A DNA stretch of 64,000 nucleotides from Pontiella agarivorans (GTDB taxonomy: Bacteria; Verrucomicrobiota; Kiritimatiellia; Kiritimatiellales; Pontiellaceae). Made by a program: the position numbers and the translations under genes. Each line of letters opens with the position of its first letter. Position 1 is the first letter of the stretch. The notes beneath the pieces were generated by a model, which had not been told where the DNA came from, made no database searches, and worked only from the letters and a program-made list of their open reading frames with translations. The DNA is taken from positions 310,001 to 374,000 of the forward strand of contig NZ_JARVCO010000010.1 in NCBI RefSeq assembly GCF_034531395.1, read 5' to 3'. Shown here one piece after another: positions 1 to 8,100 of this stretch.

Positions 1-358
1 GCCCCCATTCAATCGCGGTCAGTTCAAGATGGCGGAGGATCTTTTGTCCGAAGTTTTTACGTTGCTGATTCGGGGCAACTCGCATCCTGCGCACTTCTGC
101 TGCGTCTGGACCGCATCGTTCCAATCCGCCCATGGCGATAATCTGATCCTTCAACAGGCCGACGACAAATGTACCGCCGCGGTCAAAATAGACGGCAGGT
201 ATATGATGGAGATCATCATCCCAGTCGCCGTTACCTGCATGCCCGCCTGTCGGCAGAAGGGCGGCATTATGCAGATTCCATACCGCGGCGCAGTCCTCAT
301 CCTGATACGTTCGAATACGAAACATAGGAGAGGTGTAGCACATCGGTTTCTTTTTCAT
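1..358 (-). CDS. GNAT-family N-acetyltransferase, 3' part cut by window edge
   Basis: Reading leftwards from an ATG at 358, an open frame of about 119 codons runs off the window edge. It contains a GNAT beginning (RIRTYQDEDCAAVWNLHN, about residues 14-31) and a motif-A-like acetyl-CoA loop (VRRMRVAPNQQRKNFGQKIL, about 91-110), where R/Q-x-x-x-x-G normally binds the pyrophosphate of CoA. Such enzymes move an acetyl group from acetyl-CoA to an amine; the substrate cannot be read from the sequence. No good Shine-Dalgarno lies before 358; an alternative ATG at 325 is possible. The gene diverges from the UbiD gene across about 130 bp. A plus-strand open frame over the same bases has no recognisable domain and was left out. 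Confidence 0.72.
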   Translation of the reverse strand, partial: MKKKPMCYTSPMFRIRTYQDEDCAAVWNLHNAALLPTGGHAGNGDWDDDLHHIPAVYFDRGGTFVVGLLKDQIIAMGGLERCGPDAAEVRRMRVAPNQQRKNFGQKILRHLELTAIEWG

Positions 359-489
359 AAACTAAATTTCAGTTTGGCGGCCGCTGCGAAATGCCGGCTT
401 TTGCTGATTTATGTGCAGGTCAAATACCGGTCTTCGGATTGCAGAGGAATCGGCTTGCGGAAACCGGCCGAAGAACAAAGACTGTGTGT

Positions 490-2280
490 ATGGGTTATCA
501 AAGTACGAGAGAATGTATCCAGGCCTTGGAAAACGCGGGGCAGCTTCTTCGCATCAAAGAAGAGGTTGATCCTCATCTTGAAATGGCGGAAATTCAGCGT
601 CGCATCTATGCCGAAAAGGGCCCGGCCATCCTGTTTGAAAAGGTGAAGGGCTGTAAATTTCCCTGCGTCTCCAACCTGTTTGGAACCCCGGAACGCGCGC
701 GGTTTATTTTTAAGGATACCTATGACCAGGTTGCGGCAATGGTTGCGGCGAAAGTTGATCCGGCCGCTCTGCTGAAAAACCCGGGCAAAGCGCTGAAGGC
801 CGGATTGTCCGGGCTGAATGCGCTGCCGAAAAAGGTGTCTCCGAGTGCCGCTCCGGTTTTTGAATGCCGGGCGAAAATCAGCGATCTGCCGCCGGTGGTC
901 AGCTGGCCGGACGACGGCGGGCCGTTTGTCACCCTGCCGCAGGTCTATTCCGAGCACCCGGACCATCCCGGAAAACCGATGAAGAGCAATCTCGGCATGT
1001 ACCGGATCCAGTTGAGCGGGAATGAATTTGAAACCGACAAAGAGATCGGCCTGCACTACCAGATCCACCGCGGCATCGGGGTGCATCAGAAACTGCACCT
1101 GGATCAGAATAAACCGTTTCGTGTGGCGATCTTCATCGGCGGTCCGCCGGCGATGACCTTTTCGGCCGTGATGCCGCTGCCCGAAGGTATGCCCGAAGTG
1201 GCATTTGCCGGACTGCTGGCCGGGCGCCGTTTCCGCTATGCGCATTACAAAGACTGGACGGTTTCGGCCGATGCTGATTTCTGCATTATCGGCACCATCA
1301 ACGGAACGAAACCCGAAGGGCCGTTTGGCGATCATTTGGGCTATTACAGCCTGGTGCACGATTTCCCCTGTCTGGAAGTCGAAGAGGTGTTTCATCGGAA
1401 GGATGCCGTCTGGCCGTTTACGGTGGTCGGTCGTCCGCCACAGGAGGACACGACGTTCGGGGAAGTGATTCATGATATGACCGGCGTGGCCATTCCTTCC
1501 GAACTGCCGGGACTTAAGGCGGTTCATGCCGTCGATGCCGCCGGCGTACACCCGCTGTTGCTGGCCATCGGAGAAGAGCGGTATACGCCCTACATGAAAA
1601 CCATTCGTCCTTCCGAACTGCTGACGATTTCAAACGCGGTGCTGGGCAAAGGCCAGCTGTCGCTCGCCAAATATCTGTTTATTGTGAATGAAGCGGATAA
1701 TCCGAAACTCGATATTCATGATATTCCGGCTTATTTCACCCATTTGCTCGAACGGATTAAATGGGAGCGGGATCTGCATTTCCATACGGAAACCAGTATC
1801 GATACCCTCGATTATTCCGGCGATGCCCTCAACCATGGTTCCAAGGTGGTTTTTGCCGCCAGCGGCGATGCGTTCCGAACATTGGAAACGGAAAAACCGG
1901 ATCTTGAAAACTGTGCGGTCGTTGCTCCCGGCATTCTGGCAGCCGCTTCAACGTTCGATCCGGAGACCTTCGCCAGGCATCTGGAAGGCCGTATTTCGGT
2001 TGATGATTTCCCGCTGGTGGTACTCTGCGATGAACCGGAATTTGCGGCGAAGGATTTCAGCAATTTCCTGTGGGTTACCTTTACGCGGTCGAATCCGGCC
2101 CGCGATATTCAGGGGGTCGGAGCAGAAATCCGGCACAAGCATTGGGGCTGTACCGGTCCGCTGATTATTGATGCGCGGCTGAAACCGCATCATGCCCCTC
2201 CGTTGATTGAAGATCCCGACGTTACCGCAAAGGTGGACGCAATCTTTGCTGACGGCGGCATTCTTTCCGCCATTCGATAG
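490..2280 (+). CDS. UbiD-family decarboxylase
   Basis: 596 residues from ATG 490; the frame is open further upstream to 391, but homology-like sequence begins at MGYQSTRECIQALENAGQL, which is why 490 was chosen. UbiD enzymes are prenylated-FMN-dependent (de)carboxylases, classically acting on polyprenyl-hydroxybenzoates in quinone synthesis. Recognisable family stretches are NLGMYRIQ near residue 165 followed by HYQIHRGIGVHQ, EGPFGDHLGYYS near residue 275, and VVGRPPQEDTTFGEV near 315. The length is above the roughly 490 residues of Escherichia coli UbiD and matches the longer clade. No UbiX-type prenyltransferase is adjacent, so the substrate (menaquinone pathway or an aromatic acid) is unknown. 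A one-mismatch copy of the TTCCA-N5-TGGAA palindrome lies at 517-531. Confidence 0.88.
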   Translation: MGYQSTRECIQALENAGQLLRIKEEVDPHLEMAEIQRRIYAEKGPAILFEKVKGCKFPCVSNLFGTPERARFIFKDTYDQVAAMVAAKVDPAALLKNPGKALKAGLSGLNALPKKVSPSAAPVFECRAKISDLPPVVSWPDDGGPFVTLPQVYSEHPDHPGKPMKSNLGMYRIQLSGNEFETDKEIGLHYQIHRGIGVHQKLHLDQNKPFRVAIFIGGPPAMTFSAVMPLPEGMPEVAFAGLLAGRRFRYAHYKDWTVSADADFCIIGTINGTKPEGPFGDHLGYYSLVHDFPCLEVEEVFHRKDAVWPFTVVGRPPQEDTTFGEVIHDMTGVAIPSELPGLKAVHAVDAAGVHPLLLAIGEERYTPYMKTIRPSELLTISNAVLGKGQLSLAKYLFIVNEADNPKLDIHDIPAYFTHLLERIKWERDLHFHTETSIDTLDYSGDALNHGSKVVFAASGDAFRTLETEKPDLENCAVVAPGILAAASTFDPETFARHLEGRISVDDFPLVVLCDEPEFAAKDFSNFLWVTFTRSNPARDIQGVGAEIRHKHWGCTGPLIIDARLKPHHAPPLIEDPDVTAKVDAIFADGGILSAIR

Positions 2281-2283
2281 AAA

Positions 2284-2652
2284 CTAATTGTCCGCATGCA
2301 GCCAAGCGATGGCCTCGGCCCGGGAATTGAACAGTTTAACGGATTGTCCATGAGCATTGCACATCGTGGCATACATTTCATAACCGCTGGTTCCGGGACG
2401 GGTCAGTAGTGCGCGTTTGAGGCGGGAAGTCAGAGGAGAAGCTTCCGCCATTTTGGGAAATTTCAGAATATCAATGGAGGAAACCTTAAGCGCTCCGTTG
2501 CGCGAATCGCTCAGCAGTTTTCGGCATCGGGTTTCTTCAAGAACGGGCAGCAGGGCGGCGATGTATTCCTTGATCACCGTCATGGTGATTTCGCCGATGA
2601 ATGTGGACACCACAATTTCCTCGTCTGCATCGTACTCAATATTAAACGGCAT
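2284..2652 (-). CDS. SpoIIAA/STAS-like domain protein
   Basis: 122 residues. The start at 2652 is chosen because GGGAGAG precedes it at normal distance; the frame is open further upstream to 2844 but that part overlaps the neighbouring gene and looks non-coding. The protein has the pattern of the SpoIIAA-like/STAS fold: an N-terminal strand pair (FNIEYDADEEIVVSTFIGEI), a helix with conserved ITMTVIKEY, then LLSDSRNGALKVSS and a C-terminal SRAEAIAWL helix typical of this family. Cytosolic, about 14 kDa, with no membrane segment. Family members are poorly characterised and may be regulatory or lipid binding. It may share a transcript with the flavoprotein gene 88 bp upstream. It converges with the UbiD gene, leaving 3 bp between stops. 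Confidence 0.6.
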   Translation of the reverse strand: MPFNIEYDADEEIVVSTFIGEITMTVIKEYIAALLPVLEETRCRKLLSDSRNGALKVSSIDILKFPKMAEASPLTSRLKRALLTRPGTSGYEMYATMCNAHGQSVKLFNSRAEAIAWLHADN

Positions 2653-2740
2653 TGTCTCTCTCCCGGTTGAACACCTGCAATTGTATGCCCGGTTCCGGGG
2701 ATTGGAAGAACTGTTATAAAGAATAACGAGGCGTTTTTTC

Positions 2741-3979
2741 CTATGCATTTTCGCCTGCCACGAATCCGGTGGTCCAGCAGAGCTGCAGCGAGAAACCGCC
2801 GGAGGGGCGGCTGATGTTGAGCATGTCGCCGGTGATGAACACATTGGGGTGCAGGCGCGAGGCCATGGTCCGGGTGTCGACTTCTTCGAGCGGGATGCCG
2901 CCGTCGCAGACGACGGCCCAGTCGTAGCCCATGGTGGCGGTTACCGTCAGCGGCAGGTTTTTCATGAGCCGGGCTAACTGTTTCCGTTCCTCCTGCGTGA
3001 CCACATTCACCTTTTTTTCGAGAAGTTCAACGGGCAGATTGGCATTCAGCGTTTTAGCCATTCCGGCGGGAACCAGCAGTCGGGTGACATTGCGGATGAT
3101 CTTGTTTTTGTTGTCGTCAAAAACCGCCAGAACTGTTCGATCAATCTCGTTGATTTCCCGTTTCGGAAAGAGGTCGATGGCGCCGGCGACGGGCCCCTGT
3201 TTCAACAGTTTTTTCACTTCGTGGGCGCTGTTGAGAATCAGCGGACCCGAGATCCCGAAGTGGGTGAAGAGGATTTTTCCTTCGCGGAAAAGGGCCGTTC
3301 CGTCTTTGGCGGTAAAGGTGATGCGCATGGGATCGAGCGCAGTGCCGGAGAGCTCTTTCACCCATTGTTCTTTCACCCGCAGGGGCACAATATCGGGTGT
3401 GGCTTTAATGATGGTATGGCCGATTTTTTCCAACCATTGGAACGCTTCGCCGGTGGAGCCGGTTTCGGGATAGGCCGTTCCGCCGGTTGCGAGAATGATG
3501 CTTTCGGAACGGATGGCGCCGTCGCGGGTCTGAACGCCGCAGACCTTTCCGTTTTCGATCAGCAGACCTTTTACGGCGGAGCTGAAGCGGCATTCCACAT
3601 CATATTCCGCCATGTATTTCCGCAGGGCGCGCGTGACGTCGGCGGCATTATCGGTTTTCGGAAAGGCGCGTTTCCGGTCTTCGGAAATATAGAGCGGGAG
3701 GCCGAGGTTTTCGAAAAATTCAAAGGTATCGTGTGCGCCAAAACGGGAGAACGGCGAAAAGAGAAATTTGGCGTATTCCGCGTAGTTGGCGAGAAATTCG
3801 CGGTGATCGAATTCTCCGTTGGTGATGTTGCAGCGTCCGCCGCCGCTGAGTTCGAGCTTTTTTCCGGGGGCCGGATTTTTTTCCAGCAGCAGGACGTTCC
3901 GGCCATATTCCGCCGCATGCCCTGCGGCGATCATTCCGGCGGGTCCGCCGCCCACTACGATGACGTCAAAATGTTCCAT
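2741..3979 (-). CDS. HI0933/YhiN-family FAD-dependent oxidoreductase
   Basis: 412 residues. The N-terminus carries the dinucleotide-binding motif DVIVVGGGPAGMIAAGHAAE (residues 5-24) followed by the acidic strand end LLLEKN. GKKLELSGGGRCNITN (about 39-54) is the signature of the HI0933-like flavoprotein family, and ILATGGTAYPETGSTG (about 161-176) is its second FAD motif. The C-terminus ends in ITGDMLNISRPSGGF, which closes the FAD site. The in vivo reaction is unknown for most members; some reduce steroid double bonds (BaiN). Cytosolic. The coding sequence contains a perfect TTCCA-N5-TGGAA palindrome at 3427-3441, read as F-Q-W-L-E. Confidence 0.88.
   Translation of the reverse strand: MEHFDVIVVGGGPAGMIAAGHAAEYGRNVLLLEKNPAPGKKLELSGGGRCNITNGEFDHREFLANYAEYAKFLFSPFSRFGAHDTFEFFENLGLPLYISEDRKRAFPKTDNAADVTRALRKYMAEYDVECRFSSAVKGLLIENGKVCGVQTRDGAIRSESIILATGGTAYPETGSTGEAFQWLEKIGHTIIKATPDIVPLRVKEQWVKELSGTALDPMRITFTAKDGTALFREGKILFTHFGISGPLILNSAHEVKKLLKQGPVAGAIDLFPKREINEIDRTVLAVFDDNKNKIIRNVTRLLVPAGMAKTLNANLPVELLEKKVNVVTQEERKQLARLMKNLPLTVTATMGYDWAVVCDGGIPLEEVDTRTMASRLHPNVFITGDMLNISRPSGGFSLQLCWTTGFVAGENA
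3427..3441. repeat. TTCCA-N5-TGGAA palindrome, copy in flavoprotein gene
   Basis: Perfect arms with spacer ACCAT (plus strand). In the minus-strand gene it is read TTC CAA TGG TTG GAA. Confidence 0.85.
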
Positions 3980-4058
3980 ACCCGGGAACTTACCGATGCA
4001 CCGGATTGAATTACAACTGAAAGTCGTTATGATGCCCTCTTAATTTCAGGGGGCTGAT

Positions 4059-5048
4059 ATGAAGTGGTGGATTCTATCTGTTGGGCTGGTTTTTACACCT
4101 GCTGTTTGGGCCGGATCGGTTTTTGTTGATTTTGAAAAACAGTTGATTTTTCCGCAGGAGCTTGCGGGGATGTCCTGCGCCGCGTTCGCGAAATATGAAA
4201 ATGACAACCTTGGCTATTCGGTGATGTATACAAACGGATCATTCCGTTGCGGGGTTTCATTGCTCAATATGGGCCGTTCTGAAATTCCTGACGGGTACCG
4301 GGGCGAAGGCGTGGACATGATGTTCGAAGCCGTTGAAACCGATCTGCAGCGCCGTGAAGAGGAGGGCCGGATTTCCAACGTGCGGAATCGGGGGGGAACC
4401 GTAGTGCCGAAAAAGTCGCCTCTGCAGTTTGCGAATAACGTTTTCCAATATCTGGAAAACCGGGATTCCGGGGCCGGCCAGGAAGCGGTTCCCTGCATTC
4501 AGTCGGTTTATATTACGGGCAGCCACAACCATTTTGTCAAAATGACATTCAGTTTTGATGTGGCGGAAAATCAGCAGGCACGGATGATCGCGGACCGGCT
4601 GTTGAAAGAGCTGGTTCTTCTGCTGATTGCAGAACCTTCGGAAAAAGAGCTGCTGCTGGCAGCGTGCGATGCGGCGGTTTATGATCCGGCGGGGTACTCG
4701 GGGCAGACGGCGGCGCAGCGTGTCTATGCAAAAATTCAGAACATGGACGGATTAAGTTTTTACGATGCGTTTTTTGTCTGGCCGCAGGAGCGTTACCGAA
4801 AACCGAAAAATGCCGATTTTCTGACGACAGCCTATTTTGCGGGGATGCTGCGGGCGGTGCTGCCGGAGGATCTGGAGAGCGGCGGGGAAGTGGAGGCGTT
4901 CGAGGCCATGCTGGAGGCCTATGAAAATATGCGCGCACGTGATCAAATTACGGAGATACCACAGCTTGAAGAATGGATAAAGGCCGGGGACCGCCGGGCG
5001 CTGTATCAGAAACTGCTGGTGGAGTTCGGTTATGCGGTGGCGGAATAG
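4059..5048 (+). CDS. Secreted protein of unknown function
   Basis: 329 residues, ATG preceded by AGGGGG. The first 19 residues form a Sec signal peptide ending VWAGS. The mature protein is soluble and mixed alpha/beta, with no transmembrane segment after the leader. It has a beta-rich first half (CAAFAKYENDNLGYSVMY, then a VYITGSHNHFVKMTFSF strand near residue 155) and a helical, acidic second half ending at residue 329. I do not recognise the family. It is followed after 104 bp by the autotransporter gene in the same orientation, so a role at the cell envelope is possible. A perfect palindrome copy lies inside the gene at 4443-4457. Confidence 0.75.
   Translation: MKWWILSVGLVFTPAVWAGSVFVDFEKQLIFPQELAGMSCAAFAKYENDNLGYSVMYTNGSFRCGVSLLNMGRSEIPDGYRGEGVDMMFEAVETDLQRREEEGRISNVRNRGGTVVPKKSPLQFANNVFQYLENRDSGAGQEAVPCIQSVYITGSHNHFVKMTFSFDVAENQQARMIADRLLKELVLLLIAEPSEKELLLAACDAAVYDPAGYSGQTAAQRVYAKIQNMDGLSFYDAFFVWPQERYRKPKNADFLTTAYFAGMLRAVLPEDLESGGEVEAFEAMLEAYENMRARDQITEIPQLEEWIKAGDRRALYQKLLVEFGYAVAE
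4443..4457. repeat. TTCCA-N5-TGGAA palindrome, copy in secreted-protein gene
   Basis: Perfect arms, spacer ATATC, read as TTC CAA TAT CTG GAA (F-Q-Y-L-E). Confidence 0.8.
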
Positions 5049-5123
5049 GGCCCGGCCGGGTTGAATCTCCTTTTCTAAATCCTTTCTGGAAAACGTGCTT
5101 TCCTGTAATCTTCGCGCCTATTT

Positions 5124-5138
5124 TTCCAACCATTGGAA
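5124..5138. repeat. TTCCA-N5-TGGAA palindrome in front of autotransporter RBS
   Basis: Intergenic, spacer ACCAT. The right arm is followed by ACAGGAG, the Shine-Dalgarno of the 5153 gene, so the palindrome would sit in the 5' untranslated region. Confidence 0.85.
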
Positions 5139-5152
5139 ACAGGAGTTTTTGA

Positions 5153-8100
5153 ATGACACGCTTTTTGAAGATTTTAGGCTTATCGTTGGCTTTGAGTGGA
5201 TTTGCGCAGGCGCAGTACACCAATGTGATTGAGGGGGGACAAACCGTACCGGTTTCCAGCGACTGGAATAACGGCGGTACGAACCTGATCGTCGGCGGAA
5301 CTTCGGGCGGAAATACACTGAATATCAATACGGGGTATGTGGTCTCGAACAGCAGCGAAGTGGTTATCGGCCGCGATGCTGGGGCGGCTGGAAATACCGT
5401 CAGTCTCGACGGTTCAGGGTTGCTGGTGAACGGCGATTTGACCGTCGGCCGCGACGGGAACGATAATCGGTTAATGATCGACGATGAATCTTATGTCGAA
5501 AATACCCATGCGTATGTCGGGGCGAATTCGGACGGCAATGCCGTTTCGGTTACTGATTACAGTGTATGGAATAATCAGGGCACACTCTATCTGGATTCCG
5601 GTTCCGGCAACAGCGTTTCCGTCAGCGGCGGTGGTCAGGTGCTGGCCGACAGCCTGCAGCTGAGCGCGGACAATACGTTTAATCTGAATCAGTCCGGTGT
5701 GCTTCTGCTGCGTTCTGATTTCAACGCTTCGACCGCTGGTTTCAGCTGGAATACAGGGGGGCATCTTTATCTGACCAACGGGACGCTTAGCGGACTTTCT
5801 GAGACCAATGGTATTACCTATCTTCACGATGCACGGGATCTGACGCTGAATGATTCGGATTTGGATGCATCGGGCACGGATCTGACGGTTGGAAATAATG
5901 GTTCAAACAGCGATCTTCAGATTTTGAACGGCGGTACGGTGGAAGCGGATAACGGGATAATCGGTTCGGGCAGCGATGCGGCGAACAATTCCATCATGGT
6001 TTCCGGCGAAGATTCCAGTCTGCGTTTCTCCGAGGGGGGACTGAAGATTGGTGTTGATGCCGGAACGGGCAACGCGCTTGGTGTTTTTGACGGAGCGTGG
6101 ACGTTTGTCGGAGATGCCGCAGAGGGCGATGTTGCCGGCACGACCAACGGCGGTCTGATTGTTGCGCATTCCACCGGGGCGACGCTGGAGCTGGATAACA
6201 GTGCCAGGGTCAGTGTCGACGGCGGTCTGTTTGTCGGAACTGCCGGCGGGGGAACCGGTACGGTGACTGTTGAAAACGGCAGTTCGGTCAGCGTTGGAAC
6301 CGTTGATATTGAGGACGGCAGCAGCATCGAACTTCAGGACGCCGGCAGCTTTTCAGTCGCGGGTGATTTTATCTACGGCAACGACATGACGAAATTTATC
6401 TGGGGGAATAATACGACGCTCGGTGTTGGTGGAACGCTGACGAGAACGAGCGGTCTGGATGGAACGCAGCGGACGCTGAATCTCAACGGCGGTGATTGGG
6501 CTCTGGCGGACAGCACGGTGGTTTCGGGGGTCAGCAATACGGTGCAGGTGCTGGATGGCGGTTCGCTGACGACGACGAGCGGATTGCTTTCCGGAACGAA
6601 CAATGCGGTGGTGGTTTCCGGTAGTGATTCGCAGTGGGAAAATACCGGTTTTCTTTATGCGGAAGGAACGAACAACAGTGTTTCCGTGGCTTCCGGAGGG
6701 AAGGTTTCGGCAACCGGTGTCGATTTTGATGATGGCAATGTATTCAATATCAATTCCGGCGGTACGCTGGCGTTGACCACCAATCTGTTCGACTGGTCGG
6801 CTGCGGCAAACATCAATTGGAACAGCGGCGGTAATCTGGCGCTGATCAACGGTGAATTTACGGGGCTGGATAGCACAAACCTGGTGTTCAACGGTGCCAC
6901 GAACAGCGCGGTTTCAGTGGGTAACGGGCGCAGTCTTACGCTTGAAAACGGGACCTGGGATGACCATTCCACCGACCACCTGGTGGTGGGATTGAATCGG
7001 AGCGGGGAAACGATCAGTATTTCCAATAAAACAACCATGGCTCACAACGATGCCTATATCGGGTGGGGCAGTGGTTCCGGCGGAAACAGTGTTGTAGTTT
7101 CCGATGCCGATACGCTTTGGGAAGTGCAGGGCGGCGATCTTTATATCGGAGCCTACTGGGCCAATGGAACCAATCTGACCGGAACCGGCGGAAATGATAA
7201 TTATCTCTATGTTCGTGACGGCGCTCAGGTGTTTGTCGGAGATGCCACGACCAACGAGGCCGGTGTGTTGGTGGCCTCCAGCGGCGGAGCAAGCATGACG
7301 CTCGGGGATGGCCGGGTGGAGATTGACGATACGCTCTTTATCGGTCAGGGAGTGAATACCGGCGCTGTCACGATTATGGACGGCGGCGATATGCGGGTCG
7401 GCGATCTGGAGATTGCGGCCGGCAGTGAACTGGACCTGCAGGAGAACGGAATCTTCCGAATCAGCAACGATCTGAATATGGATGCTTTGGCCGGAAACGG
7501 ATTCGACTGGTATTCCACCAATTCCACCATTCAGGTGGACGGAACACTGACGCGTTCGGACTATTTTCTGGATAAAGAACAGAATCTGATTCTCGGAACG
7601 AACGGTCTGTGGAATACCGGCGGGGCGGATCTGATTGTGGGTGTGGACGGCAACAGTAAACTGACGGTGCGCGATACCGGGGAACTGAATGCGGGAAATA
7701 TTACCATCGGGGGAGCGGTCAGCAACAGCGGTTCCAGTGCGGTTATCGTGGATGGCGGCGGCGTTCTGAATGCGACAGATGTCACCATCGGAGCCGAGAC
7801 TGACAGCAATTATCTGGAAATTTCTGATCAGGGTTCCGTGAACCTGCTTGGTTCGGTGTATCTCGGCGGGACCAATTCGACGGGGAACTATGTGTTGCTC
7901 GATGGTTCCAATACCACGATGAATATCGGTGGGGATCTGTTGGTTGGTGCTGCGGATACCAACAGCGCCGAAAATGTTTTCTATCTCCAGAACAAGGCGG
8001 AGCTGACGGTGGACGGCGACGTCTCCATCTTCGGCGGCAACCGGATGGCCCTGAACGGAGCGACCAATTCGGTTGGTGGAGATTTTACGGTTTACAGCAA

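Noticed and set aside
29-646. Plus-strand open frame of 205 codons at the left edge
   Set aside because: The opposite strand codes a recognisable GNAT protein and the right part overlaps UbiD in another frame.
5051-5060. CCCGGCCGGG as a terminator of the 4059 gene
   Set aside because: No T-run follows and the stem has no proper loop.
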